DNA of 64,000 nt, from assembly GCA_030710605.1 (NCBI GenBank), contig CP092869.1, positions 15,435,703-15,499,702 of the forward strand. The letters are read 5' to 3'. Both the position numbers and the translations under genes were made by a program. Shown in pieces: positions 43,359-53,058 of this stretch. The DNA comes from Cordylochernes scorpioides (taxonomy: Eukaryota; Arthropoda; Arachnida; Pseudoscorpiones; Chernetidae). Numbering within the stretch: the first letter of the stretch is position 1; each line of letters opens with the position of its first letter. The notes beneath the pieces are model-generated. The model was not told where the DNA came from. It ran no database searches and saw only the letters and a program-made list of their open reading frames with translations.

Positions 43359-43733
43359 GGTTATAATCATTGTTTAAACAAATGGTACTGTAAAATTAGG
43401 ATGTTATAACCAAGTTGCTGTTATAAAGGAGGCTGTTGTAATGGTTGTTGATTCCAACATCTTAAATCTATAGGTTAAAGTGTGTCTTTCAAAGTTACAA
43501 GAAATACCAGTGTGGAACAGCACTTCAGTACAAGAGAGAGAGACCTTGGTTTGTTATTGACAAACAGACAAGGGTAATAATAAGGGAACAGGTGCTCTGA
43601 CAACAGCTGTCTGATTAATGTAGGAATTGATTGGATACAGGCTGTTTCCATGGAGACTGGCCTGTGATCTTTATTTACTGCAAGCAGACTGGAGAGTGAA
43701 AAACACTACTTTGTTTCTGAATACAGTAGAACC

Positions 43734-44248
43734 TCCCTTTAGCGGACACCTCTCCATAAAGGACAGTTTTCATTTGCAAAATTACCAATTTTTCCTATTT
43801 ATCAACTCTCCGGTAAGAGGACACCTCTCCACAAAGGACAGTTTTCATTTGAAAAATTACCAATTTTTCCTATTTATCAACTCTCCGGTAAGAGGACACC
43901 TCTCCACAAAGGACAGTTTTCATTTGCAAAATTACCATTATTACAATTTTTGCAACTCTCCGGTAAGAAGACACCTCTCCACAAAGGACAGTTTTCATTT
44001 GCAAAATTACCATTTTTGCAACTCTCTGGTAAGAGGACACCTCTCAACAAAGAATAGTTTTCATTTGCAAAATTACCATTTTTACAATTTTTGCAACTCT
44101 CTGGTAAGAAGACACCTCTCCACAAAGGATAGTTTTCATTTAAAAAATTACCATTTTTACTATTTAGTAACTCTCCAGTAAGAGGACACCTCTCTCTAAA
44201 GGACACTTTGGCTCTGAAATTAGGTGTCCTTACAGGGAGGTTCTACTG
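43734..44248. mobile_element. MITE-2 expanded by internal tandem repeats
   Basis: The termini CAGTAGAACCTCCCT and AGGGAGGTTCTACTG are intact and TA flanks both ends. The interior holds about six units of about 74 bp (ACACCTCTCC at 43747, 43821, 43897, 43971, 44037, 44112, 44185), enlarging a normally 160-bp element to 515 bp. Long open frames over the units are by-products of the repetition. Confidence 0.9.
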
Positions 44249-44284
44249 TACTAGAATTTACATTTTTTTTTTTTATTTTTATTA

Positions 44285-44436
44285 TCCCATGGGTAAGACT
44301 ACACCATGTCATGAAGATTGAAGGCAATAATTTTTTCTACTATAGTTTTGTTGTATAGGTCTTAGCTCCAATACAGTCCAGGATATGTGCTGGAGTTGCA
44401 GTGGAGATGGAGCATTTTGAGCAGACAGGAAACACA
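44285..44436 (-). pseudogene. LINE C-terminal zinc-knuckle remnant
   Basis: The minus-strand frame reads FPVCSKCSISTATPAHILDC IGAKT, then two stops, and further readable KKLLPSIFMTWC. The C-x2-C...H-x3-C tail matches the LINE-A type at 47850-48062. Confidence 0.7.
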
Positions 44437-44800
44437 AAATTTACATGTTCAAATACAGACCATTAACTCATATAATAAACTAAATCAATATTCATTGTTC
44501 AAATGAGAAGTACTGTACTCCATGAAAGGACACTCTAGCTAAAATACACTTCTCAATCTCATGGATAATTGCGGCATCATATAGTTCAATAACCTAACCA
44601 AAGGGGCCGAAAAAAACTAATGTAAACAATAAGGTAAAACACCTAATGTTGTGATATTTGAGACCACCTAACAGAGAAAGAAAGACAACCAAACCTTTTG
44701 AAGATTCGCTAGAATTCACAATGAATAGAATAGGATTCTATCCCAAAAGCAAACAGCCATAAAGGATTCCTTTATCCTTAAACAATATTTCTTAAATCCC

Positions 44801-45129
44801 TTTTTTTTTTTTTCTTTTTTTTTTGCTTATCCCTAGTACACGTGGTACAGGCCATGATAATCATGGTGGGTAGTTAGCAACTGCTTTTTACTGTAAGCGC
44901 ACCACATGTCTACACATGTGAAAGCAGTTCGACTTTGCACTTACAAATGTGCCAGAGCCCCGTTTGGTTACTTGCACTCGCTGGTGGGGTTGGACTTTTG
45001 CAAGAATCGGGGGGCCATTGAAGCATTTTTTTTTTTTTTTAAACAGAAAAAAGTGTCCAATGCGGGGATCGAACCCGGGTCGTAGTGGTCGTAAACCAAA
45101 CGGTTTAACCAGCCTTTCACCGACCCCCC
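44801..45129 (-). mobile_element. SINE-1
   Basis: Full-length family member with a long A tail (T-run at the left edge). CTTAAATCC / CTTAAATTCC flank it as an imperfect TSD. Confidence 0.9.
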
Positions 45130-45425
45130 CTTAAATTCCTTAAACATTTTAACATTCCTTAAACAATAAGGTGTTTTGGAGAGTAATGTTGTGATATTTG
45201 AAGCAACCTTAGAGAGAAAGAAAGACAACCAAGCCTTTTAAAGATTGATCAGCTAGAATGCACAATGAACAGAGTTCTAGGCCAAAAGTAAACAACCATA
45301 AAGGCTTTCTTTAAAAAGATAAAGATTTTTATTTAAATAGAATTGTTTGCCTTTTCTTTATTTTCTAAATGTATTTACTTTCCTCCCATTGCATTTAAAT
45401 ATTTTAATGAATTTTATTCATCGTA

Positions 45426-45727
45426 GGGGTTCGGTGGAAGAATGGTTTAAACCACTGGTTTCGACCGCTACGATCCAGGATCGAATCCCATATTGGGCAC
45501 TTTTTTCTAATTAAAAAAATGCTCCAATGGCCCTGATTCTTGCAAAAGTTCAACCCCACCAGAGAGTGCAATTAACCAAATGGGGCTCTGGCACATTTGT
45601 AAGTGCAAAAGTCGAACTGCTTTTCACATGTGTAGACATGTGGTGCACTTACAGTAAAAGCAGTTGCCAACTTCTAACCACCATGATTAACATGGCCTGT
45701 ACCACATGTACTAGGGATAACAATAAA
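45426..45727 (+). mobile_element. SINE-1
   Basis: Head GGGGTTCGGTGGAAGAATGG, decayed box B (AGGATCGAATCCCA), end CTAGGGATAA. ATTCATCGT at 45416-45424 and 45728-45736 is the TSD. Confidence 0.9.
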
Positions 45728-45753
45728 ATTCATCGTTAAATTTTTTTCAAAAT

Positions 45754-45889
45754 TATCCCTAGTACACGTGGTACAGGCCATGATAATCACAGTGAATAGT
45801 TAGCGACTGCTTTTACTGTAAGTAAACCACATGTCTACACATGTGAAAAGCAGTTCGACTTTGGCACTTACAAATGTGACAGAACCCTG
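45754..45889 (-). mobile_element. SINE-1, 3' fragment
   Basis: Contains only the non-tRNA part (TTATCCCTAGTACACGTGGT to CACTTACAAATGTGACAG), inverted relative to the adjacent copy. Confidence 0.8.
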
Positions 45890-46089
45890 TATCACTAAAA
45901 GTTGATCAAGATTACAATAGTATTTTCCAACACTATTATTTTAATGATATATTTGGTATTCCAAGAAAAAAAAAGTCCACTAGCAACTGAATGTTGTGAT
46001 GAAAATTCATCTAAAACCAACTTTAATTCAACACTTACTTTATACATAAAATGAAAGGATCCAAAAGCACGAATGTTTCTTTTGTACAT

Positions 46090-46400
46090 AATACAAAACT
46101 CTACTGCCCTTACTGCGATGAAAAAATATATTGGGAGGGCTCTTGGCTCATCAGTGGTGAACCCTCCCATCGGTTTCTGAAAGCTCTGATTCCTTGATGT
46201 GCAGAGTTAAAGAACTTCAACTGAACATTGTACGAAATAAAAAATAATTTAGCATGATATTTTCTTTTTTCGAATCAATGAAACTTATCCCCCCCCCCCC
46301 CCTTCTGTCCATCCTTACTGCAATGAAAAAATAATGGGAGAGCCTGGCTCATCTGTGGAAAACCCTCCCAGCAGTTTTACCAGTTTAATCTACCAGACTG
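46090..46400 (-). repeat. Family G repeats, two copies
   Basis: ATTGGGAGGGCTCTTGGCTC ATCAGTGGTGAACCCTCCCA (46131-46170) and a second copy at 46335-46372 share CCTTACTGC(G/A)ATGAAAAA with 62150-62170 and the 14.4-15.2 kb array. Confidence 0.65.
46289..46302 (+). repeat. Poly-C tract
   Basis: Fourteen consecutive C, within the copy above. Confidence 0.9.
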
Positions 46401-46544
46401 TATTGGACAATTCTGCTGATCTGTACAAAACTTTTAAGAGAAATTCTTGGTAAAGGAAGGTATTTAAGGAAACAATGTGAAGACAAACTTTGATTAAAAT
46501 ATAAATACATGCTTGCAATGAGCCTAGCTCTTCAAATAAAATAG

Positions 46545-46947
46545 TAGAGCCTATCTGTATAGAACAAAATCTAGTTGCAGAGTCAAAGTGTCCTTTAGGG
46601 AGAGCTGTCCACTTACCACAGAGCAGCTAAACACAAGGTAATAAGATCAAATCTAAATAAATAAATATTGTGTAAACACAATATTTATTTATTTCGATTT
46701 GATCTTATTACCTTGTGTTTATAATCTAGAAGTTTGTTTTATGTATAAAAGAAACATTCGCGCTTTTAAATCCTTTTATTTTATATGTATAGATGGCGCA
46801 TTATTGCTTAGTGTTAATTTATTACCTTGTGTTTATAATCTATAATCCAAATTGTGCCTTATTACAAAGCAGCTGATTGGTAAAAATGATAATTTTTAAT
46901 GATGAAAACTGTCTTGTTGAGAAGTATCCTCTTATGAAGGATACACT
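46545..46947. mobile_element. MITE-2 interrupted by FB-C
   Basis: AAAGTGTCCTTTAGGGAGAG...GCAGCTAA, then FB-C sequence (about 46632-46865, with inverted ACACAAGGTAATAAGA / TCTTATTACCTTGTGT), then AGCAGCTGATTGGTAAAAAT ...GTATCCTCTTATG. The repeated AGCAGCT at the break may be a TSD. Confidence 0.6.
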
Positions 46948-47054
46948 GCATTTATTTTTAAATCAATTTTTAAAATGCAACTTTTTTTTTTTTTAATTCA
47001 AACCGATTAGTGTGGAAGATGTTTTCTCAATATGACCAACAACAAAACAAACAC

Positions 47055-47220
47055 AAGGTAATAAGACCAAATCCAAATAAATAAATAGTGTGTGACGTTT
47101 CAGTAACAACGCTGTTACCATCTTCAGACAAAAGTACTGAATGACGTCACACACTATTTATTTGGATTTGGTCATATTACCTTGTGTTTATAATCTATAA
47201 TCCAAATTGTGCCTTATCAA
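47055..47220. repeat. FB-C
   Basis: CACAAGGTAATAAGACCAAA ...GACGTTTCAGTAACAACGCT GTTACCATCTTCAGAC and the inverted end ATAATCTATAATCCAAATTG. Confidence 0.75.
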
Positions 47221-47561
47221 CAACAAAACAATTCCATTCTTCCTAGCAAGTTCCCTACAGAGAGGAGAAGTTTTAATGACTTTTCTATTTATCCCGGGGA
47301 TTTCGGTGGAATTACTTCCTGAGAGAAGGCTAAAATAATTAGGGAAGAACTGTCCAAGCTACGGCACAATGTGAGCCATTGTCCTGACTTTCATCACACA
47401 GCGCTGTGTGTGTCCTCCCTTGGATTGGCCGGCCTCCAAGTTACATTGCTTCCTACGAAGTCTTAAGCAAGCATCCCCATAGGGCAGGTAGCAAGTTCTG
47501 GCTGGCTGCACCACGGCTCATCTCAATACCTAAAATTGAGAATAACTACAAGAAACTAAGA

Positions 47562-47822
47562 CCTAAATCCAAATAAATTAATAGTGTGTGATGTTTCGGT
47601 AACAGCATTGCTACCATCATCAGACAAAAGAACTAATGGGAAAAAATATTATCACAGCATGTTCTTAAGCATTATCTTGTTTACACACTTGATAACAGCA
47701 ACTATTTAAGAACAGGCTGTGATATTTTCTTCTCATTTATTTCTTTTGTCTGATGATGGTAACAATGCTGTTACAGAAATGTCACACACTATTAAATTAT
47801 TTAGATTAGGTCTTATTTTCTT
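47562..47822. repeat. FB-C2 variant, inverted pair
   Basis: AAGACCTAAATCCAAATAA...GTTTCGGTAACAGCATTGCT ACCATCATCAGACAAAAG and its inverse (CTGATGATGGTAACAATGCT G) flank a centre with GCATTATCTTGTTTACACAC. The variant core is CATCATCAGAC rather than CATCTTCAGAC. Confidence 0.75.
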
Positions 47823-47849
47823 GTCTTCTTCTTTCTTATCTCCATTCAA

Positions 47850-48062
47850 TCATATTAAGGTATCAAGCTTGTAAAGCTTGAGACTTTTGATGGTGTCTGC
47901 TGGGGAAGAGTAGAGCCCATCAATAGATGAGTCAATACAGTCAATAATATGTTTTGGGGTTGTAGGTTGACACTTAGTACATAGTTGGAAAACCTTGCAA
48001 CCATTCTGGAAAGTCATTGTCCGTAGATGACCAGACTTAAGTCTGGAAATCGAAGACTGTTT
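47850..48062 (-). pseudogene. LINE-A ORF2 C-terminus, best copy
   Basis: The minus-strand frame is open for 70 codons to TGA at 47850: SISRLKSGHLRTMTFQNGC, then LCTKCQPTTPKHIIDCIDSS, then ADTIKSLKLYKLDTLI. 'RLKSGHLRTM' and the C-x2-C...H-x3-C knuckle are the end of an RNase H-bearing non-LTR ORF2. The LINE-A terminus follows directly (CTTCTTCTTTCTTATCTCC on the plus strand). Only the last 70 residues exist, a 5'-truncated insertion. Confidence 0.8.
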
Positions 48063-48207
48063 TCACCCAATCATTATTTTCTTGTATGAAATTTAAATGA
48101 AGTAAAGAAGATAGAATGAGGTGTCCCATTGACATTGTGTCTATTATCTCTGGTCTCCTTTTCTAATCACCATAGATAAGGTTGTGTGTCCTAAGTAAAC
48201 ATGTCTT

Positions 48208-48570
48208 TTTCTTCTTCTTTCTTATCTCCACTCAATCATATTAGGGTATCAAATTGTGACCCTTGATGGTGTCTGTTTGACAACCATCATGACTGGGTGA
48301 AATAGAATGCATCTGCCTTTGTCATTAAGACTGGGAGCACTACTCAGTGGCAGGACGACTTAGCTCCAAAAGAAATGGCCGCCTCTGACATGAGGAACAG
48401 ACGCCATTTACAGCTGCTCCTAACATGGAGTACAAACGCTGCTCATCCTGTATTCCTGGAGTCCTTACAGGGTACTATCAGCATGACCAGCTGAACCCAG
48501 GTTTTTTAGTGAGTTTGTTACTGCTCCCCCTCCTCCTTTTTCATCCGGGCTTGGGACCGGAAAGGCAGAG
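48208..48570 (-). mobile_element. A-SINE with LINE-A tail
   Basis: Inverted copy of the 6840-7232 repeat, ending at 48208 with CTTCTTCTTTCTTATCTCCA. GCTCATCCTGTATTCCTGGA and TCCGGGCTTGGGACCGG mark the 5' part. Confidence 0.75.
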
Positions 48571-48755
48571 TAAACATGTCTACACCAAGTGATGCCAAGT
48601 CTGACCTGACAAGTGAATGTTGGCAGGTAGTGTTGGCAGGTAGATACAGGAACTACCAGGGGTTAATGACTCACCTGTAGACAACATAATGTAGAGCTAT
48701 GACACTCCATCTACAAATTGGAAATGAAAGCACTAATGTTTCTTTTACACCTATT

Positions 48756-48845
48756 ACAGTAGAACCTCCATGAGACGACACTCGTGTTAGAGGACATCTC
48801 TCTATAAAGGACAGTTTTAATTTGCAAAAATACTATTTTATCTAT
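48756..48845. mobile_element. MITE-2, truncated
   Basis: CAGTAGAACCTCCATGAGAC, then AAAGGACAGTTTTAATTTGC. It ends where FB-C begins (48846). Confidence 0.7.
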
Positions 48846-48867
48846 TGACAAGTCACAATTTGGATTA

Positions 48868-49589
48868 TCTATATATATAAAATTGAATGTCTGTGTGTGT
48901 GTCCTCTATGGATTCAAAAACCATACATCCAATCGCCGTGAAAATTTGGGATATTATTAGGCATATCCCCGGAAAGGTTTACGAAAAATAATTTCTTGAA
49001 TATCTTAAATATCCTTAGAGTTATTTGCAGATTTGTAGCTTTAACTCGCAAGCGGGGGGCGGGTGACCTCCGGGAACTACGTCCATCTTCCATAAACGAC
49101 CATGATTTTATTCAACTTATCGAGTATTTTTCAAGGGACCGGGAAAATATGTAGATAAAACGATGATTTTGTAATGTAGAAAATTAGGAAAGACAAAATT
49201 CAGGATGACACGGCACACAGGGACACAGTTGTAGCCTTAACTCGCAAGCAGCGCCACCATTGAGACCGAGATAATGAGTATCGTTTAAATATAAAATTCG
49301 AATAAAAATAAATGCGATACTAAAAATAAATTTCTATTCAATGAATTAAATTTAAAAAGTTTAAATAATTGTGCAAAACAATATATATGATATATAAAAA
49401 TCAAAAGAAATAATGAGTATTGTTTAAATATAAAATTCGCATAAATATAAATGCGATAATCGTTTAACATAATTTGAGTATTTTTCAAGGGACCGGGAAA
49501 AAATGTTCACTAGCTAAAACGATGATTTTGTAATGTAGAAAATTAGGAAAGACAAAATTCAGGATGACACGGCACACAGGGACCGGGAA
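48868..49589 (+). mobile_element. Helitron-like insertion in FB-C
   Basis: It begins TCTATATATATAAAATTGAA TGTCTGTG after A. The left flank is FB-C CACAATTTGGATTA and the right flank TAGATTATAAAACACAAGG. The 722-bp interior has an internal duplication (TTTTGTAATGTAGAAAATTA at 49167 and 49529) and no coding. The 3' end GGACCGGGAA lacks a clear hairpin-CTRR. Confidence 0.65.
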
Positions 49590-49722
49590 TAGATTATAAA
49601 ACACAAGGTAATATGACCAAATCCAAATAAATAAATAGTCTGTGCCATTTCGGTAACAACGCTGTTACAGAAATGTCACACACTATTTATTTATTTGGAT
49701 TTGGTCTTATTACCTTGTGTTT
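49590..49722. repeat. FB-C, right part
   Basis: Continues the FB-C copy interrupted at 48867 through GTAACAACGCTGTTAC to TTACCTTGTG. Confidence 0.75.
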
Positions 49723-49724
49723 AT

Positions 49725-50035
49725 TTTTACTATTTAGAAACTCTCTGGTAAGAGGACACCTCTTCATAAAGGACACTGTATCTGCAATTAGGTGTTGTCC
49801 TTTACAGGGAGGTTCTACTATACAACCTTCTAATGTCCTTACTGAGATGAAACATATTACAGTAGAACTTCCAAGAGAGGACACTCGCACTAGAGGACAC
49901 CTGTCTATAAAGGACATCTTTAATTTACAAAATTACCCTTTTTACTATTTAGTAACTCTCCAGTAAGAAGACACCTCTCCCTAAAGAACACTTTGGCTCT
50001 GCAATTAAGTGTCCTTTACAGGGAGGTTCAACTGT
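49725..50035. mobile_element. Two MITE-2 copies
   Basis: 49725-49830 ends AGGGAGGTTCTACTATA. 49858-50035 is nearly full length (CAGTAGAACTTCCAAGAGAG to AGGGAGGTTCAACTGTA). Confidence 0.75.
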
Positions 50036-50462
50036 ACAACCTTCTACTGTCCTTACTGTGATAAAAAGTCTTAATGACAAAGGCATTCTACTTCACCCAG
50101 TGTGGAGATAAGAAAGAAGAAGAAGAAGGTTTTAGAAGAAGGAGAAGGAGGTGACAAGAGAGTTGAAGGATAAGAAACAATAAGTGTGAGAGAACATTAC
50201 TTAACCCAAACATGATAAGACCTGGATAAAACCACTCACTTATCACCCACCCATCTATATATAGCCTCCCTTTGTCCTGGCAGTTGCCACATTGCCAGAG
50301 AGGATGAAAACAAAAGGGCCAATGATCCTTGTTTACAAACAGCCACAGTGAATGGATGGAGACACAACCAGATAAACGTCCCAATCTCAAAATACTTTGA
50401 GTTGATACAAAGACCACAATTTAGATACTAAATGATAATCAAAAACTTATTTTTACTCTTAT
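50036..50462. other. LINE-A tail scrap and no gene
   Basis: 50101-50127 has TGTGGAGATAAGAAAGAAGA AG. The rest shows no accepted coding. Confidence 0.4.
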
Positions 50463-50613
50463 TTTAGATACAAGGTAATAAGACCAAATATAAATAAATA
50501 GTGTGTGACGTTTCGGTAACAGTGTTGTTACCATCTTCAGACAAAAGTACTGAATGAAAATTTTACCACAGTATGGCTTAAATATAGTCTTATTACCTTG
50601 TGTTTATAATCTA
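50463..50613. repeat. FB-C, left part
   Basis: ACAAGGTAATAAGACCAAAT, GTTTCGGTAACAGTGTTGTT ACC and the inverted TTACCTTGTGTTTATAATCTA up to the Helitron junction. It resumes at 51024 (TAATCCAAATTGTGCC). Confidence 0.75.
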
Positions 50614-51023
50614 CTAGCCGAATGACCCGGGCAATGACCGTGTTTTACCCGATTGAATGTTTTGATTCAAATACTATTTGTTACAATTATAAATTGGCGC
50701 CTTAAATAAATGCATATGTTAGTTAATAACTATAGCCTATGTGCTTTATCTGTCTATGTACTGTTGGCTTCCGTAGGCGTCTCTTACTGGGAAAAAGAAA
50801 GAGAGGATTCCATTTGGTTATTAACTAATATATGCATTTATTTAAGGAGCGACCCGCTCCAACACAATAGTTACAAAAACGAAAAAGCGAGTGGGAGGGG
50901 GGGCAAAGGTGGCGTGATCGTAGCCAACCAATAGGAGGGCGCCATTCCAAAAAAAAAGCAAACGGTGACAGAGTTGAAAACTGATTACGAGATGAAGAAT
51001 GACGCTCGTAACTGTATATAGAA
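50614..51023 (-). mobile_element. Helitron-like element in FB-C
   Basis: On the minus strand it runs from TTCTATATACAGTTAC to a 3' end with the decayed hairpin ACGGTCATTGCCCGGGT, TCATTCGG and CTAG. The 3' end matches that of the element at 473-934. The flanks are again FB-C GGATTA and TAGATTA. Confidence 0.75.
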
Positions 51024-51111
51024 TAATCCAAATTGTGCCTTATAATCTTATTTTAGATATTCCTGAATCAACATAATAGAGATTGTACACACAATACACA
51101 CACTTTATATA

Positions 51112-51455
51112 ATAAAAAGGCATATATTGGATTGAATAAAAAGATTTATTTTCCAATATTTCGGTTGACTGAACGCCAAACCTTTGTCAAGGCATTACAT
51201 TTTTGTATGAACAAACTTGGCACTGCATAGTTTTTTTTTTTTGCTTATCCCTAGTACACATGGTACAGACCATGATAATCATGGTGGGTAGTAGTAGGTG
51301 ACTGCTTTTACTCTAAGTGTATCACATGTCTACACATGTGAAAAGCAGACTGCATAATGATATTAGAAAACTATGTGGCGTTGAGTTTATTCATACAAAA
51401 ATATGTTGCCTTTATAAAGGTTAGCTTTCAGCCAATTCCAATATATGCTTTTTAT
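51112..51455. mobile_element. PAL-4 palindromic element, split by a SINE fragment
   Basis: The outer ends ATAAAAAGGCATATATTGGA and CCAATATATGCTTTTTATTA are inverted, as are the inner TTTTTGTATGAA / TTCATACAAAAA. SINE-1 sequence at 51231-51348 sits at the centre. GTTGACTGAACGCCAAACC is one arm's hairpin. Confidence 0.7.
51231..51348 (-). mobile_element. Headless SINE-1 insertion with TSD
   Basis: Only the 3' 118 bp of SINE-1 (A tail to CACATGTGAAAAGCAG), yet ACTGCATA flanks it at 51222-51229 and 51349-51356. It is a genuine 5'-truncated insertion rather than a decayed full copy. Confidence 0.8.
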
Positions 51456-51479
51456 TATCTAAAGATTTAAATATGGATT

Positions 51480-51620
51480 GCTGTGATATTTTTTCTCATT
51501 TATTCTTTTGTCTGATGATGGTGACAATGTTGTTACCGAAACCTCACACACTATTAAATTATTTGGATTAGGTCTTATTTTCTTGTATTATAATCTATAA
51601 TCCAAATTGTGCTTTATCAT
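51480..51620. repeat. FB-C2, right half
   Basis: TTGTCTGATGATGGTGACAA TGTTGTTACCGAAAC, ending ATAATCTATAATCCAAATTG. Confidence 0.75.
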
Positions 51621-51826
51621 TATGGATTGCTCTATATTCAGAACAATACATACTTTATATTGCTTTTTTTCCAAAACTTTACCATTGCCAGTACCAAATA
51701 TAGATTAAAAAAAAGAAAAGAGGGGGCAGTAACAAGTTCATTAAACAACGAGGGTTCAGATAGCCCATGTAATAGCACTGTGTGATTCAAGGACTCTGGA
51801 TAACTGGCAGTGTTCGTCCTTCTTCT

Positions 51827-52190
51827 TCTTTCTTATCTCCACTCAATCATATTAGGGTATCAAGCTTGTAGAGCTTGTTGATGGTGTTTGACAACCATCA
51901 TGACTGGGTGAAGTAGATTGCGTCTGCCTTTGTCATTAAGACTGGGAGCACTACTCAGTGGCAGGCCGACTTAGCTCCAAAAGAAATGGCCGCCTATGAC
52001 ATGAGGAACAGACACCATGTGCAGCCGCTCTGAACATGGAGTACAAACGCTGCTCATACTGTATCTCTGGAGCCCTTACAGGGTACTATCAGCCAGGCCA
52101 GCTGAGCCCAGGTTTTTTAGCGAGCTTGTTATTACACCCCCTCCTCCTTTTTCATCTGGGCTTGGGACCAGCAAAGGCGGAGTTCGTCCT
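51827..52190 (-). mobile_element. A-SINE with LINE-A tail
   Basis: Inverted copy of 6840-7232. Open frames over GCGCTCATACTG-like sequence are also seen in other copies but are not conserved. Confidence 0.75.
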
Positions 52191-52264
52191 CCATGTTAGG
52201 AGTGACTACACATGGCATCTGTTCCTCCTGTTAGAGGCGGCAACCTTTTAACAATGGAGCTGAG

Positions 52265-52445
52265 TCAGACTGCAACAGAGAGGTTTTTCCATCTACAATA
52301 GATGAACAGCAAACTCATGGACTCCTGCATTAGTTCCAAACTGCATTGGGGTTGTTGAGCTTGCTGATCAGAATCTCGTTTAAGGTTTAGGCAGAGAGTC
52401 TTGTATGCAAATTTATTATACTCCTTTCCATCAATGCTTTCCAAA
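52265..52445 (-). CDS. Possible coding fragment, unidentified
   Basis: The minus-strand frame includes EYNKFAYKTLCLNLKRDSDQ and CSLELMQESMSLLF before TGA at 52265. It is protein-like but not recognised, and the neighbourhood is repeat-rich. Confidence 0.18.
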
Positions 52446-52547
52446 GAAGTTTTTCAAGAACCTGAATGAATATGGACTGACTAGTTGGGATCCAGATTTT
52501 TTTTTTCTGCAATTTTAGCAGGGAGGGGGTGCCATTCGAGTTTCGGT

Positions 52548-52650
52548 GGCCGAGGGTATAAAGCGTCGGTTACCGACAGCTATGAACTGGGATCGAATCC
52601 CGGATTCTACACTTTTTTTAATATGTGACTAACCTTCACATATTATTCAC
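52548..52650 (+). mobile_element. SINE-2, tRNA-like head
   Basis: GGTGGCCGAGGGTATAAAGC fits box A and GGGATCGAATCCC fits box B, as in a class II (Leu/Ser) tRNA. Acceptor pairing is absent and T-rich plus ATATGTGACTAACC sequence follows, as at 40790. It is a SINE, not a tRNA gene. Confidence 0.65.
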
Positions 52651-52879
52651 TGTTTCAATTATCATGAACTAGGTTGCTCTTGCTGAGCGGTACCTATTAA
52701 TGTTATTTTGAACCAGGGGAGCCATTCATGAAGACAATGACAATTAAAAATCATCATCATTTTATTTTGAAAAACTGTGACTACATAACTTTGATTTTGA
52801 TAAATAAATAAAAAATTGTTGGTGCTACCTAAAACTAAAGTTGCCTTATATTAATGTGACTTATCTAAGCTTTTGAATG

Positions 52880-52980
52880 GTTGAAACACACTCCGGAAAG
52901 TTACAGTACATGACTGAGAGGATAAAATAAAGGTTGACGAACCTGCCAAACCACAACCTAGTGCAACAATGCTAACATAA
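52880..52980 (+). pseudogene. Broken copy of the METRSG ORF
   Basis: VETHSGKLQYMTERIK is followed by a stop or shift, then KVDEPAKPQPSATM. It aligns with 20938-21030. Confidence 0.35.
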
Positions 52981-53058
52981 AAATCTTGTTCCCAAGTGAT
53001 AGTGTCTTAAAGAGGTATTACCTTGTGTTTATAATCTATAATCCAAAGTGTGCCTTAA

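Noticed and set aside
43627-44181. 184-codon open frame with repeated HLSTKDSFHLQNY-like peptide
   Set aside because: It is the translation of tandem MITE-2 internal units between intact MITE ends.
52548-52620. Possible tRNA gene
   Set aside because: Boxes A and B are present but the acceptor strands do not pair and a SINE body follows.
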